Shown here piece after piece: positions 25,564 to 35,664 of a stretch of DNA of 44,334 nt. The notes under the pieces were generated by a model. The model was not told the origin of the DNA. It saw nothing but the letters and a program-made list of their open reading frames with translations, and did not search any database. The first letter of the stretch is position 1. Every line of letters begins with the position of its first letter. The position numbers were made by a program, and so were the translations under genes. The stretch spans positions 1-44,334 of the forward strand of contig CANHFG010000011.1 of NCBI GenBank assembly GCA_947459875.1, in the 5' to 3' direction. Origin of the DNA: Ignavibacteria bacterium. Lineage in GTDB: Bacteria; Bacteroidota; Ignavibacteria; Kapaibacteriales; Kapaibacteriaceae.

Positions 25564-26744
25564 GTATCGCCATCAATGACCACACGAACACAGTCGGCAA
25601 TGGTTCTGGCATGAGCCCGCAGAGAATCGATGTCCGCATTCGGCTGGCCATACGATAAGGCTACGCCCATGCGACGATAGCGTCGAGTGGATGGCTTGCC
25701 GAAAATGCGCACTTCACTGTCCGGCAACGCCAGAGCCAGTTCAAGGCCCGCATATGACGGTCGTAGGGGGCTGTCATGCTCGGCAAGGATCACTGCGGAT
25801 GCACCGGCTCTTTCAAGCTCCAGAGATGGAATCGGATACCCAAGGACGGCACGCGCATGCAGTTCGAACTCCGACAATGTGGTAGTCCCGGCAAGTGTTA
25901 CCATACCGGTGTCATGCGGCCTTGGAGACAGCTCGCTGAAATAGACGTGCTCATCGGTCAGAAAGAACTCCACGCCCCAGATCCCAGAGCCTGTCAAGGC
26001 CTTCGTCACCGTTTGAGCCATCTGCTGTGCCTCGGCCAGCAGGTCGGGCCGCACCAGGTGAGGCATCCACGACTCCTGATAGTCTCCTCGTTCCTGACGG
26101 TGTCCGATCGGAGGGCAGAACAGCGTTGGCCCATTGTGCTGCGTTACTGTCAGAAGCGTGATCTCACTGTCAAACCGAATGAACTCTTCAATGATCACTT
26201 CCTTCAAGTCACCCCGACTGCCGTCGATGGCATAAGTCCAGGCACGTTCGACATCGTCGATCGACTTGATCGTGCTCTGCCCCTTTCCGCTTGATGACAT
26301 AAGGGGCTTGACAACGCACGGAATACCGATGTCGGCGACCGCTCCCCGAAACTCCTCGAGAGTTGTTGCGTAGCGATACCGGGCGGTACGAAGACCAAGC
26401 TCGGCCGACGCCAGATCGCGGATGGCCTTGCGATTCATGGTCATGTTTGCCGCGCGCGCGCTGGGAACAACATGAATTCCGAGCTCCTCATAGGCAAAGA
26501 ACCGTTCGGTGCGAATGGCCTCTACCTCTGGCACAATGATGTCAGGGCGGATCTCGTGGACCACTGCGTCAAGTGCGGTGGCGTCAAGCATCGAGATCAC
26601 CCGCCGGTCATCAGCAACCTGCATTGCCGGAGCATCGTCATAGGAGTCGACGGCGACAACGCGGTGACCATATCGCTTGACAGCAATAACGAACTCTTTT
26701 CCGAGTTCACCACTACCGAGTAGGAGAATTGTCTTGACCGACAT
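25554..26744 (-). CDS. purT: Formate-dependent phosphoribosylglycinamide formyltransferase
   Basis: A 396-residue ATP-grasp enzyme that formylates GAR using formate and ATP in purine synthesis, replacing folate-dependent PurN. The N-terminal domain has [15 protein letters not shown] (residues 7-21), then PEVEAIRT, the ATP-grasp loop [12 protein letters not shown] near 155-166, and the metal-binding [24 protein letters not shown] block. Length and motifs are normal. It converges on the DUF5686 gene with 7 nt between stops. A possible -7 box lies 29 nt upstream. The other pur genes are not in the window. Confidence 0.95.
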   Translation of the reverse strand: MSVKTILLLGSGELGKEFVIAVKRYGHRVVAVDSYDDAPAMQVADDRRVISMLDATALDAVVHEIRPDIIVPEVEAIRTERFFAYEELGIHVVPSARAANMTMNRKAIRDLASAELGLRTARYRYATTLEEFRGAVADIGIPCVVKPLMSSSGKGQSTIKSIDDVERAWTYAIDGSRGDLKEVIIEEFIRFDSEITLLTVTQHNGPTLFCPPIGHRQERGDYQESWMPHLVRPDLLAEAQQMAQTVTKALTGSGIWGVEFFLTDEHVYFSELSPRPHDTGMVTLAGTTTLSEFELHARAVLGYPIPSLELERAGASAVILAEHDSPLRPSYAGLELALALPDSEVRIFGKPSTRRYRRMGVALSYGQPNADIDSLRAHARTIADCVRVVIDGDTAP

Positions 26745-26773
26745 AAAAGAACGCCTTCAGGAGTTGGACCGAG

Positions 26774-26781
26774 CGAACCTA
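26774..26781 (-). promoter_or_regulatory. Possible -7 box of purT
   Basis: TAGGTTCG on the minus strand fits TAnnTTyG and lies 29 nt before the purT ATG. One site with a degenerate pattern, so tentative. Confidence 0.25.
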
Positions 26782-26822
26782 TGATTTTTCTTTGTCCCTA
26801 TCGAAACGCGTGGATAACTCCA

Positions 26823-29330
26823 TCATAGTTGACCACTGGCATCAACGTCGATACTCACCCGCACATCGCGCGATGCATACTGCTGGTGATAGGCCTCCAG
26901 AACCGACCGCAGGAGTCCACGCATCTTCTGTCCTGATGGATCCTCTGTCTTGTTACTGCGGATCACGATCATGCGTCGGTAGTGATTTCGTACACGGCCG
27001 ACCACCGGCGTCAGAACATCTGAACGTTTATGATAGGCCGACCCTTCAGGCAGGAGCGCCTTGATAACACCGGCATGAGCGTCGGCATGCTGTTGATCCA
27101 TCGAAGAGATCTCGATGACAATAAAGCGTGTATACGGTGGATAAAGCACTTCCTTCCGGAGCAATAACTCTTCATCGATCCAGGCGCGAACGTCACCATC
27201 AAGACGCTCACCTTTGGAGACTACGCCGATGACAGGATGTTCCGGACTCGAGGTCTGAATCAGTACCTCACCGGTCATGGATGCAGCACGCCCGGCACGG
27301 CCGGCCACCTGCGTAAGCAACTGAAAGGTCCGTTCGCTTGCTCTAAAGTCGCTCATATGCAGAGAGTGGTCGGCATTGACCACGACGACAAGCGTAACGC
27401 GGGCGATATCGAGCCCCTTGGCGATCATCTGCGTGCCGACGATCACGTCGATGTCTCCCTGAACAAAGGCCTGAAGCGTCGAGCGAAGCATGCCGCGCCG
27501 CGAAGTGGTATCAGCATCCACGCGTGCAATACGAGCATGAAGGCCGCTACGATCTCGCAGTGCCTGCTCAAGTTCGGTTTCCAGACGCTGCGTTCCGGAG
27601 CCAAGTTCGACAACATCGACCGAGCCGCACTCGATGCAGCTTTTCACCAGGTGATTGGCATAGCCACAGTAATGACATCGTAGAGATGACGGTACTCGAT
27701 GATAGGTCAGCGACACATCGCAGTTTGGGCATCGCGGAGTATGACCACAGTCCTGGCACTGCAACTCGCTGGAGAATCCACGCCTGTTAAGAAAGACGAT
27801 CGTTCCCTGGCCACTGCGCACGCGTTCGGCTATAGCATCGATAGCGTCGTGACTGAAGCCGCCGATAACAGTCTTTAGCTTGTGATGCCGGCGCATGTCA
27901 ATGATCCTTATCGCGGGAGCAACCGCGCCATCTGCACGCTCGGGTATCTCAACGCAGGAATAGCGTCCCAGGCGAACATTCTGCAGGGTCTCAAACGATG
28001 GTGTTGCCGAGCCCAGTACGATCGGACATTTGCAGATATGGGCTCGCATCAGCGCAACATCTCGCCCATGATACCGTGGCGCGGGATCCTCCTGCTTGTA
28101 GGATGGTTCGTGTTCCTCATCGACGATGATCAGACGCAGGTCGGGCACGGCACAAAAGATCGCCGATCGTGGACCGATCACCACCGATACGTCACCTTTG
28201 GCGATACGATCAAGTTGGTGCAGACGCTCGGCATCGCTTAGCCGAGAATGAAGGATCGCCACACGTTCACCGAACGCAGCCGTAAACCGATCGCCAAGCT
28301 GCGGCGTCAGCGAGATCTCCGGCACCAGTACAATTGCGGTTCCACCGAGAGCAATAACATGGTGCAATGCATGCTTGTACACCAGCGTCTTACCCGAGCC
28401 CGTCACGCCATGCAGCAGGATAGGGTCGAATTGACCGCCAGACAGCCCCCTGATAATTCGATCTATGGCAACCTGCTGCGAGGGTGTCAATGGCAGCTGG
28501 GACTCGTCAGTGCGTGTATTGACCTCATGTTGCCGTGCAGCCGGCTCGTGACTGAGTATCAACGCCCCTCGCTCGATGAGTGAATCCACCACCGAAGCTG
28601 AAACACCGGCCGTTTCCACGACTTCTGCAAATGGAACGGACTGGCCACTGCCGGAGGTCCTCATCCAGACAGTAGCCAGCGCAAGAGACTGTTTCGGCGC
28701 GCGTTTATCAAGCAAATCAAAAAGCCCCCTCAGGGCGGCTTCATCTTTGCGATAGGCATCAGCCACCGAGACCATGCGCACCGTGCGAAGTGAAGGGGCT
28801 GAGGGCATGCGTGAGACGAGCGAAACATACCCGTCGCGGACAAGTGCGTGCAGCTGGTCAGATACCGATGACGTGCGCAGCTTCTTCTGCAGATACGTCA
28901 GCGTAACGTCACCACGAACCGCGTCGATCACCTCAAGAAGTGCCGCTCGTCTCGGGGCTCGTCGTTTCATATCGTCGAACTCAGCTGCCGTAACGCCACG
29001 CGCGCGGTGTATACTGAGAGCCGAGGATGGCTTCATCCATGAAGGCAGCGCGGCAGCCAGCACCTCTCCCCATGAGCAGAGGTAATATTCGGCCACACGC
29101 CGTGTTAGCTCCAGCATCTCCTGCGTGAAGGTCGGCGTCTGGTCCAGCACCTCATGAATTCTCTTCATTCCTTCCACTGCCGGGGCATCGGTCTCTACGA
29201 TCGTGCCGGCAAGAGTGCGGTTGCCAAGCGGCACCAGTACTCGCATGCCACGCTCGGCCGCAATTCCGGCTGGCAGGTCGTAAGTAAGGGGCTCAAGACG
29301 GGGGATCGGCAGGGCAACACGCACGGGCAT
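26823..29330 (-). CDS. priA: Primosomal replication restart helicase PriA
   Basis: An 835-residue SF2 helicase that reloads the replisome at stalled forks. The N-terminal DNA-binding domain starts MPVRVALPIPRLEPLTYDLP. Walker A GVTGSGKT is at about residue 310, the DEEH box in VDEEHEPSYKQEDP follows, and the zinc region carries four CxxC pairs (CQDC, CPNC, CHYC, CIEC), so all eight zinc cysteines are present. The helicase C domain has VGTQMIAKGLDI and QVAGRAGR. I start it at ATG 29330, because the longer ORF adds 41 residues that do not resemble PriA. Divergent from htrA with 63 nt between starts. Confidence 0.95.
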   Translation of the reverse strand: MPVRVALPIPRLEPLTYDLPAGIAAERGMRVLVPLGNRTLAGTIVETDAPAVEGMKRIHEVLDQTPTFTQEMLELTRRVAEYYLCSWGEVLAAALPSWMKPSSALSIHRARGVTAAEFDDMKRRAPRRAALLEVIDAVRGDVTLTYLQKKLRTSSVSDQLHALVRDGYVSLVSRMPSAPSLRTVRMVSVADAYRKDEAALRGLFDLLDKRAPKQSLALATVWMRTSGSGQSVPFAEVVETAGVSASVVDSLIERGALILSHEPAARQHEVNTRTDESQLPLTPSQQVAIDRIIRGLSGGQFDPILLHGVTGSGKTLVYKHALHHVIALGGTAIVLVPEISLTPQLGDRFTAAFGERVAILHSRLSDAERLHQLDRIAKGDVSVVIGPRSAIFCAVPDLRLIIVDEEHEPSYKQEDPAPRYHGRDVALMRAHICKCPIVLGSATPSFETLQNVRLGRYSCVEIPERADGAVAPAIRIIDMRRHHKLKTVIGGFSHDAIDAIAERVRSGQGTIVFLNRRGFSSELQCQDCGHTPRCPNCDVSLTYHRVPSSLRCHYCGYANHLVKSCIECGSVDVVELGSGTQRLETELEQALRDRSGLHARIARVDADTTSRRGMLRSTLQAFVQGDIDVIVGTQMIAKGLDIARVTLVVVVNADHSLHMSDFRASERTFQLLTQVAGRAGRAASMTGEVLIQTSSPEHPVIGVVSKGERLDGDVRAWIDEELLLRKEVLYPPYTRFIVIEISSMDQQHADAHAGVIKALLPEGSAYHKRSDVLTPVVGRVRNHYRRMIVIRSNKTEDPSGQKMRGLLRSVLEAYHQQYASRDVRVSIDVDASGQL

Positions 29331-29393
29331 GCGGCAATTTACCGACGCTTGTTCGCAATAAATTGCGCTTCGAATCGACGATTGCAACGCTCT

Positions 29394-30593
29394 ATGAAAC
29401 GCACGCCCATTCAACGCCTTCTGGCAGCCCTCTGGCTGACTCTGGCAGCACACCCTCTGTCGATGCTCGCAGGATCCCTCCCGGGCGGGCAGAGCATCAC
29501 GTCACAGGACGACATCGGTCAAAGTCGCCGTAACGCCATTACCCGTGCCGTTACGCAATGCTCGCCAGCCGTTGTGGGCATCAACGTCACCGAGACGCGC
29601 ACGCAGGTATACCGCGATCCGTTCGAGGGGTTCTTTTCTGACCCGTTTTTCGATCAGTTCTTTGGCGACCGCTCACGCGGTTACACACGCGATTACGAAG
29701 TGCGCTCGCTCGGCTCGGGGTTTCTCATCAGTAAGGATGGATACATCGTAACCAACGATCACGTTGCCGGCGGTGCGACGAAGATCGTTGTGACGCTGAC
29801 CGATGGCAGCAAGCACGACGCCAAGGTCGTCGGCACGGATATGGTCACCGACGTTACTCTCCTGAAGATCGAAGGTTCCGGCTTCCCGTTCCTGCGTCTG
29901 GCCAACAGCGATGACATCACCGTTGGCGAGTGGGCCATCGCCTTCGGCAATCCCTTCGGACTATTCGACAACAACGCCAAGCCAACCGTTACAGTGGGAG
30001 TGGTCTCCAATCAGGGCGTGAGTTTTACGCAGCCAGCGCAGGCGGGTGAGGTACGTGTATACCGGAATATGATTCAAACCGACGCGGCGATCTCCTCCGG
30101 CAACTCCGGAGGCCCACTCGTAAATGCCAACGGTGAGGTGATCGGCGTGAACACGGTAATCTACTCGACGGCAAATAGTTCGCGCGGCTCCGGTAGCATC
30201 GGCATTGGCTTTGCCATACCGATCAATCGTGTTAAGCGAATTGTCGACCGCCTTAGGTCAGGGGGCAGTATCGACCGCGACTTTTGGACGGGCATGAAGC
30301 TAGAGACAATCAGCGAAAACATGAGGAAGTACTTTCAGCTCAAGACCACCGATGGCGTACTTGTCCATCAGGTCACCGCTGATGGCCCTGCCGAGCAGGC
30401 GGGAATAGAGCCCGGAGACGTTATCATTGCCATTGATGGCAGGCCCACGCTTCGTGATGAGGATGTCGATATCGCGATCCTCGACGGTGAGGTCAACCAG
30501 AAACTTGCTCTGACGGTGCGCCGTGGTGAGCAGGAGAAGAACCTTACCTTGACCCTGAAGAAACGACCACGGAGCGGCGGTGTCCGAAACTGA
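29394..30593 (+). CDS. Periplasmic serine protease HtrA/DegQ-like, single PDZ
   Basis: A 399-residue exported protease/chaperone for misfolded envelope proteins. After a signal peptide ([20 protein letters not shown]...) the trypsin-like domain has the triad His123 (VTNDHVAGG), Asp153 (TDVTLLKI) and Ser238 (SSGNSGGP). A long LA-loop-like insert [20 protein letters not shown] sits at about 75-93. One PDZ domain (about 295-390) follows, with [21 protein letters not shown]; DegP itself has two. The gene overlaps the lptB start by 14 nt, linking it to lipopolysaccharide transport. The ORF-track start at 29154 lies inside priA. Confidence 0.93.
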   Translation: MKRTPIQRLLAALWLTLAAHPLSMLAGSLPGGQSITSQDDIGQSRRNAITRAVTQCSPAVVGINVTETRTQVYRDPFEGFFSDPFFDQFFGDRSRGYTRDYEVRSLGSGFLISKDGYIVTNDHVAGGATKIVVTLTDGSKHDAKVVGTDMVTDVTLLKIEGSGFPFLRLANSDDITVGEWAIAFGNPFGLFDNNAKPTVTVGVVSNQGVSFTQPAQAGEVRVYRNMIQTDAAISSGNSGGPLVNANGEVIGVNTVIYSTANSSRGSGSIGIGFAIPINRVKRIVDRLRSGGSIDRDFWTGMKLETISENMRKYFQLKTTDGVLVHQVTADGPAEQAGIEPGDVIIAIDGRPTLRDEDVDIAILDGEVNQKLALTVRRGEQEKNLTLTLKKRPRSGGVRN

Positions 30594-31329
30594 CAAGAAG
30601 AGCGTACTGACGGCGAAGGGCCTAAGAAAATCCTACAAGGGCCGTGTCGTCGTGCAGGGGAGTTCACTTGATGTGCATCAGGGTGAATGCGTCGGTCTTC
30701 TCGGACCCAATGGTGCTGGCAAGACAACGACCTTTTACATGATCACTGGAATGGTCCCGCCAGACAGCGGTTCGGTGCACTTCGACGACGTCGAGATCAC
30801 TAAGATGCCGATGTACAAACGTGCCCGGCTTGGTCTGGCGTATCTGCCGCAGGAACCATCGATCTTCCGTAAGCTCAGCGTAGAGGATAACATCATGGCT
30901 ATCCTCGAAACTCAGCGTCTAGACAAGGCCCAGCGCGTGGCCCGGCGCGAGGAGCTTCTTGAAGAGTTCGGCATCGGTCATATCCGAAAGAGTAAAGGCT
31001 ACATGCTCTCAGGGGGCGAGCGTCGACGCTGTGAGATCGCCCGTGCCCTGGCAACGGAGCCAAAGTTCATCCTTCTGGATGAGCCCTTTGCCGGGATCGA
31101 TCCGATCGCCGTCGAGGACATCATGGAGATCGTACAGAAGCTCAAGCATAAGGGCATCGGAGTGCTGATCACGGACCATAATGTGCATGAAACGCTCAGC
31201 ATCACCGACCGCTCATACATTCTGATCGACGGTTCAATCTTCGTCAGCGGTACCGCGGATCAGATCGCAGCGAATGAAGAAGTGCGCCGTCGGTACCTCG
31301 GTGAATCGTTCTCGCTGGAACGGTACTAA
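30580..31329 (+). CDS. lptB: LPS export ABC transporter ATP-binding protein LptB
   Basis: A 249-residue ATPase that powers lipopolysaccharide extraction from the inner membrane with LptFG. Walker [10 protein letters not shown] is at 42-50, the Q-loop in [19 protein letters not shown] is the LptB-type wording, the signature is [15 protein letters not shown], Walker [13 protein letters not shown], and the switch His is in TDHNVHETL. It starts at GTG 30580, overlapping htrA by 14 nt. LptC, LptA, LptF and LptG are not in the window. It converges on the TonB receptor gene with 7 nt between. Confidence 0.95.
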   Translation: MSETDKKSVLTAKGLRKSYKGRVVVQGSSLDVHQGECVGLLGPNGAGKTTTFYMITGMVPPDSGSVHFDDVEITKMPMYKRARLGLAYLPQEPSIFRKLSVEDNIMAILETQRLDKAQRVARREELLEEFGIGHIRKSKGYMLSGGERRRCEIARALATEPKFILLDEPFAGIDPIAVEDIMEIVQKLKHKGIGVLITDHNVHETLSITDRSYILIDGSIFVSGTADQIAANEEVRRRYLGESFSLERY

Positions 31330-31336
31330 GTAGTAT

Positions 31337-33556
31337 TTAACGATACTCGACCTGCAGCAGGATCGCCCGAAGGGGTCCGAGGTTACCAATCGATTCGGTG
31401 TAGGCATAATTAGCAAGGTTGCGACCGATAAGCCCGCACCGCACGTGCGAAGATGCGTCAACAAAGACGCGCGCATCGATGATATGCAATGGAACACGAA
31501 CGTCGGCATCGGTAATGAACAGACTCAGCCGGTCATCGATCGCCTGAACGCGATCCTGATAACGATACTCGAACTGCAGGCTTACAGACGAGATAGGCGA
31601 CCACATAAGACGCGAATACCAGAGTATCCTGTTGCGATACTTTAAGATGCTACCGAGCGTCAGATCGCGTGGATCCATGTAGGTAAGACCCGTCTCGGCC
31701 ATTACCCCCTGTGACAGAGCCATTCTGAGCGTTGCCTCTAGTCCGAGAATACGTGCCCTGGTGATGTTTTGGAATACAATCGGGACCTCGGCGGCCGTAA
31801 GATCAAATGTCGGCTCGATGAGACTGAAGAGCTCATTGTTGAAGAGCGCAACGTCGAGCTCGAAAGGGATCACATCAGTATTGCGCCAAGAGCCACCAAT
31901 CTCCGATGACCAGGAACTCTCGGCCAGAACGCTCGGATTGGGTCGCACGCGGAAGGGTCCGTACTGCGTGTTTGCATAACGCTCGGCAACCGTCGGTGCA
32001 CGGAATCCACGACCGACCGAGCCACGAAGTGCCAGTTCAGGTGTCACAGGCCATGACACACCGAACTTTGGCGATAGTTCGAGATGGGGCTCAAGAGTGA
32101 GGGTCTCTTCACGATCAATGCGCAGACCAGCCGTTACAATCGCACCAAGGCCAATGCTGAGTTCTGCCTGAGAAAACGCGCTGACAATGTGCTGAAGCGT
32201 CTGCTGGTATATCGGGCTGGTAACGGTATTGACCCTGGCCGACAAACCGGAGGTAAGCGCAAGATCACTCAGGATCGATGCGGTATGCTGAAGATCCAAT
32301 GAATGCGCAACGGCGCTGGACTGCTCGGAGCGTGAATCGTTGTTGACATATCGGTTTGCGAACACCGTGCGGAAAGCCCCATAGCGAATGATCAGAGACG
32401 AGATATCCGAAAGGATCGAAGAGTACTCCAGACCTACCGCGGTTTTTGACGTCACCACGCGTTCATTTGGATCCTGCGCTGCAGGCGCCCGGGTTGCACT
32501 ATCGAGACTCTTCCAGTAAAGGAAGTTCTGTCGTTCATCTTCGGCATGGAACAGATTTAACCGCAGCACCGACGAGGGACTGATCGAGTACGAAAGCTTG
32601 CCGAAACCAAATCCACGGACGGCCTTATCGAAAGCCCGAAAACCCTCATCGTATCGATACCCCCCGCTGATACTGTAGGACAGATCGCCGACCTTCTGCG
32701 CCATTCGAACGTCTGCACCTCCCATGATTGGAATGCCGTCCCTGTATTCCCACTGCGAAAAAGGCTGCCCGGTATACCCCCCAGCGTACATGCGCGCCGA
32801 TGCTGTAAAGGTCTCCGTCGGCTGCTTGGTCAGTATGCTTACCACTCCACCCAGAGCGCCCGTGCCATAGAGCGCTGATCCAGCGCCCTTGATGACCTCA
32901 ATGCGCTCGATATCGGCAACGGGCATGACGTCGAACTTGATATCACCGTTATCTCCGGAGATCAGCGGAAACCCGTCCATGAGAACCATCGCCCGGCTGC
33001 CAACGCCAAGGGCGAATCCTGACGCACCCCGGATATTGACCTGGTCCCGAGCAATACTGATGCCGCTGACGTAACGCAGTGCTTCGTCCAGCCGAACGAT
33101 TCCTCGTTGATCGAGATCATCACTCTTGACGATCGAAACGCTGATCGGCACGTCCTGAACCGCTTGGACTCGTTTGTTTGCAGATACGATCACCTCTGCC
33201 TGACGTCCGGCAGAAGGTTCAAGTCCGATCGGCGGCAGCTGCATCGGATCCGACGCAGCGGAAAATGACACAACACGTGGCTCATATCCGACAAATGACA
33301 CGCGCACGGACATTGAGTCCATTCGACGCAGTCTAACGGCAAATGAACCGCTGAGATTGGTCACACCTCCACGATTGGCACCGATCTGTTGGATCGTGGC
33401 CCCACGAAGGACCTCGCCGGTGCGGGCATCGCGCACCGTGCCATTCACTCGCAGTAACGATGCATCGGTGACAGGCGTTGTCTGTGCCGGTAGCATGACC
33501 ACCGAGAGCAAGCACAGCAGCAGTGCCAACGGGAACCTCTCAAGCGTGCGGCTCAT
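31337..33556 (-). CDS. TonB-dependent outer-membrane receptor
   Basis: A 739-residue receptor. Signal peptide MSRTLERFPLALLLCLLSVVMLPAQ, then a CarboxypepD_reg-like domain (about 36-115: VNGTVRDARTGEVLRGATI), then a plug domain (about 130-240) with VQAVQDVPISVSIV, ERIEVIKGAGSALYGTGALGGVV, and a 22-strand barrel ending in aromatic ILLQVEYR. The N-terminal carboxypeptidase-like domain is usual in Bacteroidota SusC-type and siderophore receptors, but the length (about 740) is nearer cobalamin/siderophore receptors than SusC (about 1000). The substrate is unknown. It is coupled to an upstream lipoprotein by a 4-nt ATGA overlap. Confidence 0.9.
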   Translation of the reverse strand: MSRTLERFPLALLLCLLSVVMLPAQTTPVTDASLLRVNGTVRDARTGEVLRGATIQQIGANRGGVTNLSGSFAVRLRRMDSMSVRVSFVGYEPRVVSFSAASDPMQLPPIGLEPSAGRQAEVIVSANKRVQAVQDVPISVSIVKSDDLDQRGIVRLDEALRYVSGISIARDQVNIRGASGFALGVGSRAMVLMDGFPLISGDNGDIKFDVMPVADIERIEVIKGAGSALYGTGALGGVVSILTKQPTETFTASARMYAGGYTGQPFSQWEYRDGIPIMGGADVRMAQKVGDLSYSISGGYRYDEGFRAFDKAVRGFGFGKLSYSISPSSVLRLNLFHAEDERQNFLYWKSLDSATRAPAAQDPNERVVTSKTAVGLEYSSILSDISSLIIRYGAFRTVFANRYVNNDSRSEQSSAVAHSLDLQHTASILSDLALTSGLSARVNTVTSPIYQQTLQHIVSAFSQAELSIGLGAIVTAGLRIDREETLTLEPHLELSPKFGVSWPVTPELALRGSVGRGFRAPTVAERYANTQYGPFRVRPNPSVLAESSWSSEIGGSWRNTDVIPFELDVALFNNELFSLIEPTFDLTAAEVPIVFQNITRARILGLEATLRMALSQGVMAETGLTYMDPRDLTLGSILKYRNRILWYSRLMWSPISSVSLQFEYRYQDRVQAIDDRLSLFITDADVRVPLHIIDARVFVDASSHVRCGLIGRNLANYAYTESIGNLGPLRAILLQVEYR

Positions 33557-34068
33557 GGAAACGGCTGCGGAGGAAGGTTCTTGAAATCTACCCGGAAGTC
33601 GAGATCGATTACACCTGCCGAGGGCACAAGCACGCGACCCGGAACAGACGGGTCACCCGTCGGAGCATAGACATCGAGCATGAGCCAGTTCTTGAGAAAG
33701 TCCGGTCCGTTTTGCAAGGCAACGACGACGTACTCAAATGATCGGGGCGTTGCAAGCACCTCCAGCACATATGCCGTGGAGTCTTGCAACGTCGGCAGCA
33801 TCGCGGGGCTAAAGGCCGCCGTCTGCTGGACGATCGCCGCAAGCACATCTTCTGGCACCTGGGGCTTCTTTTCAAAAGCCACCACGCGGAGGTCATAGAT
33901 CGAGTCAGAAGGCCAGGCCTGCGCGCCCCCTACATAACGAATCGTACCTCGCAAGCCTGAAAATGGACGCACGGCGTCAGGATCGATCCCCCCGCAGCCG
34001 GACGATAGGACGGTCAGTGCGACCAAAAGAACAGCGCCGCAGAAATGCAGTTTTTGTGCCGACTTCAT
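33553..34068 (-). CDS. Small lipoprotein coupled to the TonB receptor
   Basis: A 171-residue predicted lipoprotein of unknown function. The signal peptide MKSAQKLHFCGAVLLVALTVLSSGC gives Cys25 as the lipid anchor. The mature part begins a beta-rich domain (GLRGTIRYVGG, SIYDLRVVAFEKKPQ, YVLEVLATPRSFEYVVVALQN, DVYAPTGDPSVPGRVLV). The stop overlaps the TonB receptor start (ATGA), so it is probably a surface or periplasmic partner for that receptor. ATG 34068 is chosen over the ORF-track start 34104 because it puts the signal peptide first and sits 4 nt after a -7-like box. Confidence 0.7.
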   Translation of the reverse strand: MKSAQKLHFCGAVLLVALTVLSSGCGGIDPDAVRPFSGLRGTIRYVGGAQAWPSDSIYDLRVVAFEKKPQVPEDVLAAIVQQTAAFSPAMLPTLQDSTAYVLEVLATPRSFEYVVVALQNGPDFLKNWLMLDVYAPTGDPSVPGRVLVPSAGVIDLDFRVDFKNLPPQPFP

Positions 34069-34072
34069 GCGG

Positions 34073-34080
34073 CGAACATA
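34073..34080 (-). promoter_or_regulatory. -7-like box 4 nt before the lipoprotein ATG
   Basis: TATGTTCG on the minus strand (TAnnTTyG) ends 4 nt before the ATG. A TTGC lies 20 nt upstream of it, which fits the -33/-7 spacing of Bacteroidetes promoters. Confidence 0.45.
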
Positions 34081-34137
34081 CAGCCGTGCGGACGCATCAT
34101 GCAACCGCCTTTTGACATGGGGCTATATTGACCTCGC

Positions 34138-35664
34138 ATGATTAGCGTATACACACCGGAAGCGTCGCGTCGTCTCGATGCCGAATGCCTGCGCAGCGGT
34201 ATCATCGAAGCCGATCTTATCGATCAGGCTTCGGCAAGCTGCGCCGGGATCATCCGGCAGATCATCAGTTCGTCGATATCACACAACAAGCCCGCAACTC
34301 TCCTAATCGTCTGCGGACCGGGAAACAATGGGGCTGATGGGCTCACCATTGCTCGCATTCTTTCACAGTCCTGCGCCGTCACGGTGGCCATAGCGGTGGA
34401 CTCAGAAGTCCTCTCAGAGGGTCATCGTCAGGCACGAGCACGTCTGCCCCTTAGCGTTCGATTGGTCCTGCACCACGAGCTCGACGTTCTGCACACGATA
34501 CAGGCCGATGTTATCATTGATACCATCTTCGGCTCCGGTGCACGCCTGCCGCTTAGTGAGGAGGTCCGTAAGGTTACCAAGGCCATCAACGCTATCGAAG
34601 CACTGAAGGTATCGATCGATCTGCCAACCGGACTCGAGGCAACCACTGGCGAGACTGATCCGGACGTTGTGCGCTGCCAGCACACCATTGCCATGGAAGG
34701 ACTCAAGCCGGGACATCTGCGCGCAAACGGTCCGATGGTCTGCGGCAAGGTTCACGTTGCCCCCATTGGAGCACCGGTGGACATTTCCGCAAGGATATGC
34801 GACGGGGCCATACTCGAAGAGATGGATGTGACTGCAATGCTGCCCGGGCGCAGTGGACGATCCTCAAAGTTTGACTACGGTCATGTGCTTGTTATCGGCG
34901 GAACACTCGGCATGCGTGGGGCTCCCTCAATGACCGCACACGCCGCGCTGGCCATTGGGGCGGGACTCGTCGACCTAGCCGCCGCCTCGATACACCCACT
35001 GACGCCTCGCGAGATCATGACAACGGCCCTGCCACACACAGAAGAGGGTACAATTGCTGCCGAAGCGATCGATCTTCTCGGTCGACGAATGCAAAGAAGC
35101 TCGGTCGTTGCCATTGGACCCGGACTCGGATCCGATCACCGCACCATCTCGATGCTTGCCGAACTGATCGAATCAATTCCGGCCGGACGCGTTCTTGTGC
35201 TTGATGCCGATGGCATTCGATGTCTTCCGCTTGTGCGCAGCCGTAGCTGCGAACTTATCATCACCCCTCATGTGGGCGAGCTGTCGCGGCTGATCGGCAA
35301 GGATCGTCGGCAGATCGAGCTGTCATACGTTGAGCACGCTCAGCGCGCTGCGGCTGAGTACGATTGCATCGTTCATATCAAGCATGTTCCGTCGGCTACC
35401 GTCACTGAAGATTATGTCACATACCTTCAGCGCGGGAACCCGGCCATGGCTACGGCCGGATCGGGAGACGTGCTCACCGGCATCATCGCCGGACTCTGCG
35501 CTCAGGGCATGCAGGCGTATGATGCGGCACGCTGCGGAGCATGGCTTCATGCCACGGCGGGTGACGAGTGTGCTCAACGCACCGGTAAGGTCAGTCTGAT
35601 GGCAACGGAAATGATCGACGCAGCCGCACGTGTGCGCGGCCGTCTTAGGGTCGCTCTGACCTGA
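34138..35664 (+). CDS. nnr: Bifunctional NAD(P)H-hydrate epimerase / ADP-dependent dehydratase
   Basis: A 508-residue fusion that repairs hydrated NAD(P)H. The N-terminal epimerase (YjeF_N, about residues 1-215) has VCGPGNNGADGLTIARIL and the catalytic DTIFGSGARLPL. The C-terminal dehydratase (ribokinase-like, about 225-505) has VIGGTLGMRGAPSMTA, GPGLGSDH, LDADGIR, TPHVGELSRL and the nucleotide-binding TAGSGDVLTGIIAGL. Both halves look complete. It begins 69 nt from the divergent lipoprotein. Its 3' end overlaps dacB on the other strand by 20 nt. Confidence 0.95.
   Translation: MISVYTPEASRRLDAECLRSGIIEADLIDQASASCAGIIRQIISSSISHNKPATLLIVCGPGNNGADGLTIARILSQSCAVTVAIAVDSEVLSEGHRQARARLPLSVRLVLHHELDVLHTIQADVIIDTIFGSGARLPLSEEVRKVTKAINAIEALKVSIDLPTGLEATTGETDPDVVRCQHTIAMEGLKPGHLRANGPMVCGKVHVAPIGAPVDISARICDGAILEEMDVTAMLPGRSGRSSKFDYGHVLVIGGTLGMRGAPSMTAHAALAIGAGLVDLAAASIHPLTPREIMTTALPHTEEGTIAAEAIDLLGRRMQRSSVVAIGPGLGSDHRTISMLAELIESIPAGRVLVLDADGIRCLPLVRSRSCELIITPHVGELSRLIGKDRRQIELSYVEHAQRAAAEYDCIVHIKHVPSATVTEDYVTYLQRGNPAMATAGSGDVLTGIIAGLCAQGMQAYDAARCGAWLHATAGDECAQRTGKVSLMATEMIDAAARVRGRLRVALT

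Noticed and set aside
34110-34131. TTGACA followed by TATATT as a sigma70 promoter of nnr
   Set aside because: The spacing is about 8 nt, far too short for -35/-10 elements; a Bacteroidetes box TATATTGA is possible but imperfect.
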